Assembly: GCA_964590645.1 (NCBI GenBank)
Contig: CAZPYJ010000021.1
Coordinates: 1 to 64,000, forward strand
Length of the DNA stretch: 64,000 nucleotides
DNA from: JAGNHN01 sp964590645
GTDB taxonomy: Bacteria; Bacteroidota; Bacteroidia; Bacteroidales; JAGNHN01
Direction: 5' to 3'
Shown here: in pieces, positions 43,401 to 50,784 of the stretch
How the letters are laid out: every line of letters starts with the position of its first letter
Position numbering within the stretch: the first letter of the stretch is position 1
The notes under the pieces: model-generated
Told to the model about the DNA's origin: nothing
Database searches by the model: none
What the model saw: the letters and a program-made list of their open reading frames with translations, nothing else
Program-made: the position numbers and the translations under genes

Positions 43401-44025
43401 GGAGATGATCCGTGCCATCAAAACAAAGCACCCTTCCCTAAAAGCCGGGTTTGTCCTTTTACACAGTTCTTCCGAAGATATCATTAAAACCACAGCCAAA
43501 GAACTTGGCGTTCAGTCTGTACTGGAAAAACCCATCACTTTTGAGAAGCTCGACAGCATTCTGAAAGACAGCCAGGTCATCAGAAGCACTCCCGATTCCA
43601 GCCTGGAATTGAAGGAAAGAAACCCCAGTATTCTGATTGTGGAGGACAACAAGGCCAATATGAAGCTGGCCGAGTCGATGATCAAAGCAGTGGTGCGCGA
43701 TGCAAGGATTTTGAAAGCCTTCAACGGGCAGGAAGGGCTTCAGGTATACAAGGAAGAGTTCCCCGACCTGATCTTTATGGATGTTCAGATGCCGGTGATG
43801 GATGGCTACGAGGCCACACGCCGGATCAGGGAAGCAGAAGGGCTGATGCATATTGGCCGCAGAACCCCCATCATTGCCCTCACTGCCGATGCCATCTCAG
43901 GAAGTCGCGAAAGATGCGCCAAAGCAGGAATGGATGATTTCCTGGTGAAACCGGTGATTATTAAGCATATCCGGCTGATGATCGACAAATGGATGAACCA
44001 TCATCAAAAGAATGAAGCGAAATGA
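40408..44025 (+). CDS. Hybrid sensor histidine kinase (PAS-PAS-PAS-GAF-HK-REC-REC)
   Basis: A 1205-aa kinase without any membrane segment or signal peptide, so it senses a cytosolic cue. GTG 40408 follows an AGGAGG site. In order: an N-terminal PAS-like region (1-120); three PAS/PAC domains (about 130-255, 260-375, 380-505; the first has NDGIWDWDLQTNELYLS); a GAF domain (about 510-690, FIGFDSVQHYHLYS); HisKA with the phospho-acceptor at about H705 in ANMSHEIRTPLNAVIGF; HATPase_c (NLLWNAIKFT, DTGLGIP, GTGLGLPIS); and two receiver domains with phospho-Asp at about 989 (LLIVDYEMPEMNG) and 1125 (LIFMDVQMPVMDG). It overlaps the HPt gene by 4 nt. The likely path is kinase, receiver, HPt, then the NtrC-type regulator two genes on. 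Confidence 0.93.
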   Translation: MHTFTLTEVQNRSPFGYAALRYIADTEHTQADFVLLDLNDPAQELIGIPKEDLRGRRLTEIFPQIREERFDWLDFLEGPARRGEVCSAKQYLHCLSRHIKIQAYGLSEDVCLCLFTERSEDKADVDRLLEIKEQYELAINGSNDGIWDWDLQTNELYLSRRWKEMLGFVEEELENTFQTFSTLLFEEDRERVTAFVQKYLNGEINQYAIEFRMKHKDGSLRWIEAKGEALRNEEGIPYRMAGSHSDITDRKNREIELRTILETTVDGFYIADAQGRLLSVNNTLCQMLEYDREELLQLTMFDFVAPPPPSTVKERIDHIINKGKGLFECFYRSRSGEMIEVEISATCLCQGMKRLVVFVRDIRQRKMAERQLQDSFSKYRQIAENISDVVFTTDLQFNTTYISPSVEKMVGDPPEVHIRKPLLQKFPPESIQAFYQILKEELQKEGKSEVDKDRSRILEVEQYRNDGSTFTASISIKFIRDAEGIPIGIQGLTRDISAQKKAEKTIAYYSDMQELLIKIASTYIDIHLDEVSDMINTSLKELGEFVNADRAYIFDYDWGNNTTSNTFEWCSPGTSPQIEELQDVPLDYIPHWVETHKKGEVMSIPDVYALPEGDGVREILEPQEVKSLLALPMMDGKDCIGFIGFDSVQHYHLYSGNEVKLLLIFSKMLVNVRKRRAQDLLLTKMKEDAEQASKAKSEFLANMSHEIRTPLNAVIGFTDLLLKTELDEVQADFMESVNQSALVLLELISDILDYSKIEAGKLELNEDNTHIRELCGQIADIVKLKAHAKHLEFLVNIQECIPQTVLVDSIRLRQVLINLLWNAIKFTDEGEVELGLQYSRAADKPHLGAFTFYVRDTGLGIPVERQEDILSAFVQIQPAANRKYSGTGLGLPISVSILEKMGSRLEIESEPDKGSLFRFTIELPIIKDDAPALGKGNAIRKVLCVDDNNTNLKILSRMLENQEIESSSVASSAQVPGMDLHPYDLLIVDYEMPEMNGLEMIRAIKTKHPSLKAGFVLLHSSSEDIIKTTAKELGVQSVLEKPITFEKLDSILKDSQVIRSTPDSSLELKERNPSILIVEDNKANMKLAESMIKAVVRDARILKAFNGQEGLQVYKEEFPDLIFMDVQMPVMDGYEATRRIREAEGLMHIGRRTPIIALTADAISGSRERCAKAGMDDFLVKPVIIKHIRLMIDKWMNHHQKNEAK

Positions 44026-44384
44026 TGAGCCCCGAACACATACCAGCCTTGCATTTTGATGAATCCGGATTAATGGAGAATACCCTCCGGGACAGTGACT
44101 TGTACAATGAACTGATTGGAATGGCCAGGGAATCCCTGCAGGAATACCAGCAAGTACTGCACAAAGCATTGGCAGACAAGGATTTTCAAAGCCTGAAATC
44201 CACTGCCCACAGCATCAAGGGCCTGGCCCTGACGATGCACTGCCCCGCAATGAGAATGCTGGCACTGGACGTTGAATTGAGCAGTGATCAACACGATTTG
44301 AACCTCAGCAAGGAAAAAACAAATCCCCTGCTGGAGGAAATCAATATGCTCCTGGAACAGTATCTCTTCCCAAAAAATAAATAA
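44022..44384 (+). CDS. Histidine phosphotransfer (HPt) domain protein
   Basis: A 120-aa single-domain phosphotransfer protein. The HPt four-helix bundle has the phospho-acceptor at about H63 in KSTAHSIKGLALTM (AHxxKG motif). Its start overlaps the kinase stop (ATGA) and its stop overlaps the next start by 1 nt, so the three relay proteins should be made in fixed proportion. The inferred role is to carry phosphate from the hybrid kinase receiver to Asp55 of the adjacent response regulator. Confidence 0.9.
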   Translation: MMSPEHIPALHFDESGLMENTLRDSDLYNELIGMARESLQEYQQVLHKALADKDFQSLKSTAHSIKGLALTMHCPAMRMLALDVELSSDQHDLNLSKEKTNPLLEEINMLLEQYLFPKNK

Positions 44385-45772
44385 TGATGAGGGTTTTGAA
44401 AATATTCATTGTGGAAGATGAAAAGATCACTGCCCGTATGTTGCAGCATTATCTCTCGATGAATGAAGATAATGATGTGGAGATTTTTTACAACGGTAGG
44501 GAGTGCCTGGCGAATCTGTCCAAAAACCCCGATGTAATCTGCCTGGACTATTATCTCCCCGGAGAAAACGGCCAGGAGATTCTCAGAAAGATCAAGGCAA
44601 GGGCCCCGGAATTACCCGTCATCATCGTCTCCGGCCAGGAAGAGATCAATACGGCCGTCAACCTTCTCAAAATGGGCGCCTATGATTATGTGGTGAAGGA
44701 TGAAAATATGAAAGAAAGGATATGGAATATCGTGAACCATATCCGCAAGCAGGAAAACCTTCACCAACGCATCAGTATCCTTCAGGAGGAAGTGGAGAAA
44801 AAGTATGAATTCTCCAATACCATTGTCGGCAATAGTTCTGCCTTGCGCAAAACCTTTCCCCTGATTGAGAAAGCCTCAAAATCCGATATCCCCGTTTCCA
44901 TCTCCGGACAGACAGGAACTGGAAAAGAAGTGATCGCCAAAACCATCCATTATAATTCCCATCGCAAAGACAAGCCCTTTGTTCCGGTCAATGTGGGCGC
45001 CATTCCAAGGGAACTCATCGAGTCAGAAATGTTCGGGCACGAAAAAGGCGCCTTTACCGGGGCAGTTGAAAGGAGAGCCGGAAAGTTTGAAGAGGCCCAG
45101 GGGGGCACCCTCTTCCTGGATGAAATCGGGGATATGGATTTGAATATGCAGGTGAAATTGCTCAGGGTATTGCAGGAACAGCAACTCACCAGGGTTGGGA
45201 GCAATACCCTCATTAACCTGGATGTCAGAATTATCATTGCCACCCACAAGAACCTTTTGGAACTGGTGGGCAAGGGGCTTTTCAGAGAAGATCTTTACTA
45301 CCGCCTTCTGGGAATTTCCATTCAATTGCCACCCCTCCACGAAAGAGGAAATGACATCCTTGTGCTGGCCAATCATTTTATCAAAGAATACTGCAAACGC
45401 CACGATATCCAGCAGAAAAAGCTGAGCAAGACTGCCATCGACAAGATTATGTCGCATCGCTTTCCGGGAAACATCCGTGAACTGAAAGCCGTGGTTGAGT
45501 TGGGGGTGGTACTGGCCGATCAGAATGAGATCGATGAAGATCACATCCAGATCACTTTTCCCGATTTTTCCAGTGAATTGCTCAGCCGTGAAATGTCCAT
45601 GGAAGAATACAATCTATTGATTGTCAGGCATTTTTTAAAAAAATACAATAATAAAGTTCGTTTCGTAGCCAGCAAACTGGGCATTGGGAAGTCCACCATT
45701 TACCGGATGCTCTCGGAGAATGGTATTGATGCAGGCCCCCAGGAAACGGAGGATGAAGAAAACGACCACTGA
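44384..45772 (+). CDS. Sigma-54-dependent response regulator, NtrC family
   Basis: A 462-aa transcription activator. It has a receiver domain (residues 5-120; E11-D12 pocket; phospho-Asp D55 in CLDYYLPGENG), a linker helix, and an AAA+ domain with Walker A SGQTGTGKE, the sigma-54 contact loop GAFTGA, Walker B GGTLFLDEIGDM and an arginine finger region FREDLYYRL. The C-terminal Fis-like helix-turn-helix is VRFVASKLGIGKSTIYRMLSENGI. GAFTGA is intact, so it should remodel sigma-54 holoenzyme. It lies directly before the chaperone gene. The obvious targets are the sigma-54-like promoters at 38857, 40002 and 50376. An ATG one codon in (44387) is an alternative start. Confidence 0.95.
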   Translation: MMRVLKIFIVEDEKITARMLQHYLSMNEDNDVEIFYNGRECLANLSKNPDVICLDYYLPGENGQEILRKIKARAPELPVIIVSGQEEINTAVNLLKMGAYDYVVKDENMKERIWNIVNHIRKQENLHQRISILQEEVEKKYEFSNTIVGNSSALRKTFPLIEKASKSDIPVSISGQTGTGKEVIAKTIHYNSHRKDKPFVPVNVGAIPRELIESEMFGHEKGAFTGAVERRAGKFEEAQGGTLFLDEIGDMDLNMQVKLLRVLQEQQLTRVGSNTLINLDVRIIIATHKNLLELVGKGLFREDLYYRLLGISIQLPPLHERGNDILVLANHFIKEYCKRHDIQQKKLSKTAIDKIMSHRFPGNIRELKAVVELGVVLADQNEIDEDHIQITFPDFSSELLSREMSMEEYNLLIVRHFLKKYNNKVRFVASKLGIGKSTIYRMLSENGIDAGPQETEDEENDH

Positions 45773-45773
45773 T

Positions 45774-46589
45774 ATGAGAAAGAGAAATCTTATTCTGCTG
45801 AGCCTGATATTTATCTGTGCTGCCCTTTCAGCCCAAAGCGACTTGCTTATTACGCCTTACCGTGTTGTTTTTGAAGGCAATAAGCGTATTGAAGAAGTCA
45901 GTCTTGCCAATACGGGCCAGGATACTTCACGCTACAGCATCAGCTTTTTGCAATACCGGATGAATGAGGATGGGAGTTTGAACCAGATTACCGAAGCAGA
46001 AGAGGGCCAGTACTTTGCTGATCGATTCCTGCGGTTTTTCCCCAGGAGCGTGACCCTGGCCCCCGGCGAAGCCCAGGTAGTGAGAATACAACTGCGACTT
46101 CCCGATACGCTTCCCGATGCAGAATACCGATCCCACCTGTACTTCAGGTCCGTCCCCGACGATGCTCCTGCAGCGGGCACAGATCAGGTAGATACCGCAC
46201 TCGGAATCCGGCTGATCCCCGTCTATGGTATCACCATCCCGGTCATTGCACGAAAAGGGACCCTGGAGGTAAGTTGTGCCATTGCAGATATCGCCCTGCT
46301 GAAACAAGAGGAGCTACCCCATCTGGGATTCACCCTTCTACGGGAAGGCGGAAAATCCACTTTCGGGGATATTGAAATCCATCACCAGGATGCGGAGGGC
46401 AACAGGCACAAAATCGGGGAAGTCAGGGGAATTGCGGTGTACACCCCCGGAACCCGCCGGGAGGTCTCCATCCCTTTGTCGCTGCAAGCCGGGGTGGATT
46501 ACTCCCGCGGGCAATTGCACCTGACCTATACCTCTGCCGGAACACCGAATGCCGAGGTGTATGCGGAAAGCATCGTAAACCTGCAATAA
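45774..46589 (+). CDS. PapD-like periplasmic pilus chaperone
   Basis: A 271-aa periplasmic protein. ATG 45774, one base after the preceding stop, starts a signal peptide (MRKRNLILLSLIFICAALSAQ). The N-terminal Ig-like domain matches the PapD family: LLITPYRVVFEGNKRIEEVSLANTG is the A1-B strand region, and FFPRSVTLAPGEAQVVRIQLRLPD followed by AEYRSHLYFRSVP is the conserved edge containing the G1 and F strands and the E-Y-R-x-H-L pattern. The second domain is beta-rich and less conserved. The expected role is to bind DUF4402 subunits as they leave the Sec pore, complete their fold, and deliver them to the usher two genes downstream. Confidence 0.85.
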   Translation: MRKRNLILLSLIFICAALSAQSDLLITPYRVVFEGNKRIEEVSLANTGQDTSRYSISFLQYRMNEDGSLNQITEAEEGQYFADRFLRFFPRSVTLAPGEAQVVRIQLRLPDTLPDAEYRSHLYFRSVPDDAPAAGTDQVDTALGIRLIPVYGITIPVIARKGTLEVSCAIADIALLKQEELPHLGFTLLREGGKSTFGDIEIHHQDAEGNRHKIGEVRGIAVYTPGTRREVSIPLSLQAGVDYSRGQLHLTYTSAGTPNAEVYAESIVNLQ

Positions 46590-47120
46590 ATGGGATGCCG
46601 CTACTGGCATATAAAAGCTTGCCTGCTGTTCATTTTCCGGCTCAGTTTCTGTCTGAGTTTACAAGGACAAGTATCCATCACGCCTGAGTTTTCTGAAAGT
46701 AAGGCAGGGTTCCAGGCCACTGTACTGATGATCTCCCCTTTGCAGTTTGGCGACTTCTACCCCTCAGGTGGTGGTGGTGAAGTCATCGTTTCTTCCAATG
46801 GCACCCGGACTTCCACTGGAAGTGTCATCCTCCTGCCTTCCGGACAGATTAGCTCGGCGGGGGTGCTGGAAATCAGGGCATTGCCTAAAAGAATGATGCA
46901 GATCCATCTCAGCGAAAGTGTTTGGTTGCAAGGGAGCAATGGGGGAAAGCTTCGCCTTTACCCCGGACCGCTGAGCACAGGGAATGTTTTTGTTACTCCT
47001 CCCGGCGCGCCAAGCGGTTTTACGCTCACAATGGGCGGCCGACTGCAGCTTTCCTCGCTTCAGGTGAACCCTTCGGGCTCCTATACAGGGAGCATCTATA
47101 TTACGCTCATTTCTCAATGA
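46590..47120 (+). CDS. DUF4402-like subunit, operon-encoded
   Basis: A 176-aa exported protein starting immediately after the chaperone stop. A signal peptide (LLFIFRLSFCLSLQGQ) precedes VSITPEFSESKAGFQATVLMISPLQFGDFYPSGGGGEVIVSSNGTRTSTG, then SVILLPSGQISSAGVLEI, LQGSNGGKLRLYP and the closing NPSGSYTGSIYITLIS. The LQFGDFYPSGGGGEVIVSSNGTR segment is the DUF4402 core (compare ADLAFGNI..). The C-terminal strand GSYTGSIYITL corresponds to GLYSGTFDVVV of the other subunits. Being between chaperone and usher, and sequence-divergent, it may be the tip or initiator subunit; that is inference. Confidence 0.78.
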   Translation: MGCRYWHIKACLLFIFRLSFCLSLQGQVSITPEFSESKAGFQATVLMISPLQFGDFYPSGGGGEVIVSSNGTRTSTGSVILLPSGQISSAGVLEIRALPKRMMQIHLSESVWLQGSNGGKLRLYPGPLSTGNVFVTPPGAPSGFTLTMGGRLQLSSLQVNPSGSYTGSIYITLISQ

Positions 47121-47127
47121 ATGAAAG

Positions 47128-49692
47128 ATGATGGAGCGCCCGGTATCCAAAGGCCTGTGCCACCTCCTCATTCCCGGCCTTCTGCTGGTCACCCTGCTCA
47201 GTCCTGTGGCCCTGCAGGCTGAGCCGGAAGATTACGAAGAATTATTTGTGGTACTTTCCATCGAAAACATCGGTTTTGTGGAAATAGACGCGATCTATTT
47301 CCAGGAAGAACTCTACCTGCCCGCAACAAGCCTTTTTCAGGAATTGAAAATATATGTTTCACACAGCCAGGGCTTTGACTCCGTTTGGGGTTATGTGGGA
47401 AATGAAACCAATGCCTTTTATATCAGCAACGCAAGCCGCCGGGTTTCCTTTGGTGGAAAAACCCTGTCTCTGGATGAGCACGAACTTCTTGCGACCTATC
47501 ACGATCTTTTCCTTCCCCTGAAGGTGTATGAGCAGGCCTTTCAGTTCGAGCTCAGCTTCGATTTCAGGGCCCTCACGGTGCACCTGCAATCTTCCTATGA
47601 GCTTCCGATTGTAAAAATGCTGCGGATCCAGCGAATGAGAGAGAACCTGCGTACCCTAACAGGAAGCGTGGAAACAGATACCTCCTACCCCCGCGATTTT
47701 TCGCTGGCCCGGGGCCTGGCAGCCGATTGGTCGCTTGCAATGAAGCAATCCGTGGATGCACGCCCTGACTATACCCTGAAAACAGCCCTGGGAGGGGAAC
47801 TGCTGGGTGGAGAACTCAGCCTGCTTACCCAGACAGACCTGCGCTCACCCCTTCGACTGAAAGACCAGGCGGGCTACTGGCGGTTTATTAACAATGATTC
47901 CAGATGGGTGAAACAGGCGCAATTCGGCACCCTTCAGCCCCCTTCCTTGTCGCAGGTGAATGCCCGAATGGCCGGGATCAGCCTGAGCAATACCCCCACC
48001 AGCTTCCGGAAATCCTTTGGCACCTATTTGCTCGAAAGACAAACGGAGCCAGGTTGGGAGGTGGAACTCTATGTGAACAATGTCCTGCTGGACATCGAAA
48101 CGGCCGATGCAAACGGCCTATACCGTTTCGAGGTGCCCCTGGTATATGGGAGCACCCTGATCACCCTCAAACTGTACGGGCCCTGGGGCGAGGAAATCAC
48201 CGAGGAAGAATACATCGATATCCCCTTTCTCTTTGTCCCCGATAAGCAGCTGGAGTACCACCTCTATACCGGATATACCCTGGACAGTATGGCTTATCGG
48301 CTGAGCCAGGGAAGTCTGTCGTACGGCCTGGGCAGGAAATCCACCCTCAGCCTGGGCTATGAGAATTATGAAGGAAATGACAGCAGCCGCCACCTCCCTT
48401 TCTCAAAAATATCCGTTGCGCCAGCGAACAATCTGCTGCTTCACTATGCCTATGCATTTGAGGCCTGGCACCAATTTGCTTTCAGCTTGCGCAGCAGAAG
48501 CAATATCAGCCTTGAAGGGGATGCGCGCATTTTTAATGAAAAGCAGGATGCCATCCTCAGCAGCAATACCTATGAGGCCTCGCTCGGACTGAATGCCCCT
48601 TATCGCTTTGGAAAGATCCGGGGGAACTTCCGGGGAAGCTTCCGCCAAAACGAAACCCGTACCGGAACCAGGCAGTTTTTAGAGTCCAATCTTTCTGCCT
48701 ACATCGGAAAACTCAACCTGGGGCTGCAAACATCTGCTTCCTTTCAGGAGCCCGAAGTGCGGAATGCCGCCCTGAATGCCTCCGTTTTCCTTCCGCGCCA
48801 GTGGGTATTGTATATGTCAACGCTCACAGATATGCAAGCCGTGGAAATGAAAAACCTGCGTTTACAGATGCAAAAGAGGCTGGGCAAGGCTTGGTTTACC
48901 AGCGCTTCCTTTGATTATGCTTTTGAGGAAGATCAGACCTCCTTTCAGCTGAACCTGTATATCGATTTCCAGACCTTGCGGACATCCTTTGGAGCTGGAC
49001 AATCCCAGGGGCGCTGGGAATCCAGCCAGGTCCTTTCCGGAAGCATCCTTCTTGCCGGAGGCCCGGCACCCTTCTCCTTCCAAAGCCGCCCTTCGCTCGG
49101 AAGAGGTGCGGTGGAAGTGGCTGCCTATCTGGATATAAACCATAATGACCAAAGGGATAAGAACGAACCCCTGCTCAGCAATCTAAATGTGAGCCTGAGC
49201 AAAGGAATACAGGTGTTGAAGGACAATGACAGTTTGCACCGCTACGTATCCCTGGAACCCTATACCCATCATCTGCTGCGTGTTCAGAATGGGGGTTTCC
49301 CGAGCATTGCCTGGATGCTTCCTTTTGAAACGGCGGCCGTTTATCCGGATCCCAATCAGGTGAAGCGTATCCTGATTCCTGTAAAACCTATGGGAGAAAT
49401 TGAGGGGCAGGTGATGTACAGGCGATCCGACGGGGAGCTTATTCCAGCGGGCCGCATCATTATCAGGATTCTTAATAAAGACGGGGTGGAAATCAAGCGG
49501 CTGCTCAGCGGCAGCGATGGCTATTTCAATTACCTGGGTTTGCCTCCTGGGGCCTATACGCTGTCGCTGGATGAGGGGCAATTACAGCAATTGGGGATGA
49601 TTCCCGCTCCGGAAAGTATCCCGCTAAGAATAGACAGCTCATTTGAAGGAGATTTCCGGGATGGCTTCCGCTTTATCCTCGGCGAACCATAA
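47128..49692 (+). CDS. Usher-like outer-membrane assembly protein
   Basis: An 854-aa outer-membrane protein with a signal peptide ending near residue 31. The N-terminal part (residues 35-150; FVEIDAIYFQEELYLPATSLFQELKI) resembles the periplasmic domain of alternate ushers. A long beta-barrel follows (about 200-660) with usher-like blocks FGTYLLERQTEPGWEVELYVNNVLLDIETADANGLYRFEVPLVYGSTLITLKLYGPWGEE (words EVELYVN, G.Y.F, VPL..G, L.GP.GE), corresponding to the plug/middle domain. The C-terminal part has a calcium-site-like DINHNDQRDKNEPLLSNL and a carboxypeptidase-regulatory-like domain (EGQVMYRRSDGELIPAGRIIIRIL..SDGYFNYLGLPPGAYTL). It is last in the operon, 7 nt after the DUF4402 gene. The predicted role is pore and platform for fibre polymerisation. 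Confidence 0.8.
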   Translation: MMERPVSKGLCHLLIPGLLLVTLLSPVALQAEPEDYEELFVVLSIENIGFVEIDAIYFQEELYLPATSLFQELKIYVSHSQGFDSVWGYVGNETNAFYISNASRRVSFGGKTLSLDEHELLATYHDLFLPLKVYEQAFQFELSFDFRALTVHLQSSYELPIVKMLRIQRMRENLRTLTGSVETDTSYPRDFSLARGLAADWSLAMKQSVDARPDYTLKTALGGELLGGELSLLTQTDLRSPLRLKDQAGYWRFINNDSRWVKQAQFGTLQPPSLSQVNARMAGISLSNTPTSFRKSFGTYLLERQTEPGWEVELYVNNVLLDIETADANGLYRFEVPLVYGSTLITLKLYGPWGEEITEEEYIDIPFLFVPDKQLEYHLYTGYTLDSMAYRLSQGSLSYGLGRKSTLSLGYENYEGNDSSRHLPFSKISVAPANNLLLHYAYAFEAWHQFAFSLRSRSNISLEGDARIFNEKQDAILSSNTYEASLGLNAPYRFGKIRGNFRGSFRQNETRTGTRQFLESNLSAYIGKLNLGLQTSASFQEPEVRNAALNASVFLPRQWVLYMSTLTDMQAVEMKNLRLQMQKRLGKAWFTSASFDYAFEEDQTSFQLNLYIDFQTLRTSFGAGQSQGRWESSQVLSGSILLAGGPAPFSFQSRPSLGRGAVEVAAYLDINHNDQRDKNEPLLSNLNVSLSKGIQVLKDNDSLHRYVSLEPYTHHLLRVQNGGFPSIAWMLPFETAAVYPDPNQVKRILIPVKPMGEIEGQVMYRRSDGELIPAGRIIIRILNKDGVEIKRLLSGSDGYFNYLGLPPGAYTLSLDEGQLQQLGMIPAPESIPLRIDSSFEGDFRDGFRFILGEP

Positions 49693-49757
49693 AGATTACT
49701 CATCAGCAGAGCCTATGAACTCAGCTTAGTTTCTACTCAGGTTTGAACAGACGAAAA

Positions 49758-49781
49758 AGAGCCACCCCGCGGGGTGGCTCT
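49758..49781 (-). terminator. Strong terminator of the 49806 DUF4402 gene
   Basis: A 24-nt perfect palindrome, AGAGCCACCCCG and its complement. On the minus strand a TTTTT run follows. It may also stop the usher operon arriving from the other side. Confidence 0.85.
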
Positions 49782-49805
49782 GGAACTGCTGAAGTGCTCT
49801 TGATC

Positions 49806-50327
49806 TTAGTTGTAGGCAACAACCACATCGAAGGTACCGCTGTAGAGGCCGGGAGCCTGGTTGGCTTCCACGTTCAGGGTGGCACCTACCACCAGGGTAG
49901 CAGTTCCCTGGTTGCTCAGGCTGTTGGTAGCGCCCAGGCTGCTGACGAAGTTATCCACTTCCATTTCATCGTTGCCAGACTCAATGTCGATGGAGCTCGG
50001 CAGATCGATGGTGAAAGAAGCACCGGGATAACCCTGGATGTCGAAGCTGGCGGCACTGTTTACATTGCCGGCAGCGATCAGGGTAACGCCACCCATACCG
50101 GAACGGCTTCCGTCGAGGGCGATGCTTACACTTCCGTCGGCGATGCCGGCAGCAATGTTCCCGAAGGCCAGGTCAGCCTGTTTTACGATTTCCAGGGGCT
50201 GCACGATCCGGGCGGTAGCGGTGGCGGTTCCGGTAGCGGAAGCGGTGACAACCACAGTGGCCATTACATTGTTTCCGAGGAAGAAAGCAGCGAGGAGGCT
50301 GGCAAAAACGATCAGATTCTTTTTCAT
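49806..50327 (-). CDS. DUF4402 family major pilin-like subunit, copy 2
   Basis: A 173-aa paralogue of the gene at 39432 with the same signal peptide and DUF4402 domain. It differs at three residues: N for S in GATNSLSN, and G and V in YSGTFDVVVAYN. The codons of the last third differ at more silent sites than the first two-thirds, which are identical at DNA level to copy 1; this points to recent gene conversion or duplication. It has its own sigma-54-like promoter, activator-like sites and terminator. It is probably the main structural subunit together with copy 1. Confidence 0.85.
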   Translation of the reverse strand: MKKNLIVFASLLAAFFLGNNVMATVVVTASATGTATATARIVQPLEIVKQADLAFGNIAAGIADGSVSIALDGSRSGMGGVTLIAAGNVNSAASFDIQGYPGASFTIDLPSSIDIESGNDEMEVDNFVSSLGATNSLSNQGTATLVVGATLNVEANQAPGLYSGTFDVVVAYN

Positions 50328-50410
50328 TGTTTTGTGTTTTTTAGGGTTAGTGTTTGTGTTGATGCCAAACCCTTTTCAATGCCCGTGCCAGAAGGTGGCA
50401 CGCACACATA
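49925..50410. repeat. 486-bp direct repeat, copy 2
   Basis: Identical to 39551-40036 and in the same orientation. The two copies bracket the entire phosphorelay and chaperone-usher operon. Confidence 0.85.
50376..50390 (-). promoter_or_regulatory. Sigma-54-like promoter of DUF4402 copy 2
   Basis: TGGCACGGGCATTGA on the minus strand, the same as for copy 1 (it lies inside the identical block). Confidence 0.65.
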
Positions 50411-50464
50411 AAACAATGATATTCAAGTATTAAAGGGAATTCGCCTTTTGGCACAGCTCAGCGT

Positions 50465-50505
50465 TTTGTCCCGGATTCGGACAAATCTTGCTTGCCTGGG
50501 ACAGG
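50465..50505. promoter_or_regulatory. Candidate activator (enhancer) sites of DUF4402 copy 2
   Basis: TTTGTCC (50465-50471), 7-nt spacer, GGACAAA (50479-50485), and a third half-site GGACAGG at 50499. The positions equal those of copy 1 plus 10,374, but the spacer bases differ, so the half-sites seem selectively kept. Confidence 0.6.
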
Positions 50506-50565
50506 TGTGCAAGGAATCAACACTCTATTGTACCTATGCCACTATAAGCTGTACTATCTGAATCA

Positions 50566-50733
50566 CTGACTAACCCCCTGACCTTACTGACCTTCTGACC
50601 TTACTGACCTTACTGACCTTCTGACCTTACTGACCTTCTGACCTTCTGACCTTCTGACCTGCTGACCTTCTGATCTGCTGACCTTACTGACCTTACTGAC
50701 CTTACTGATCTTGCTGATCTTGCTGATCTGCAG
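50566..50733. repeat. Tandem array of 8- and 9-bp CTGACCTT(A) units
   Basis: About 19 imperfect head-to-tail units of CTGACCTT, CTGACCTTA, CTGACCTG and CTGATCTTG fill 168 bp between the DUF4402 promoter region and the dut promoter. The array has no palindrome and no spacer structure, so it is not a CRISPR. The 457-bp gap from 50328 to 50784 otherwise holds the DUF4402 regulatory sites, this array and the dut promoter. Confidence 0.85.
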
Positions 50734-50757
50734 ATACACCGCTCTTGCCAAATTCCT

Positions 50758-50765
50758 TACCTTTG
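50758..50765 (+). promoter_or_regulatory. -7 element TACCTTTG of dut
   Basis: TACCTTTG matches TAnnTTTG, 19 nt before ATG 50785. It begins 25 nt after the end of the tandem array. No -33 TTTG is seen. Confidence 0.55.
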
Positions 50766-50784
50766 CCTCTTATTGAACAAGCTT

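Noticed and set aside
50566..50733. Tandem CTGACCTT repeats as a CRISPR array
   Set aside because: Units are 8-9 bp without spacers, and no cas genes are nearby.
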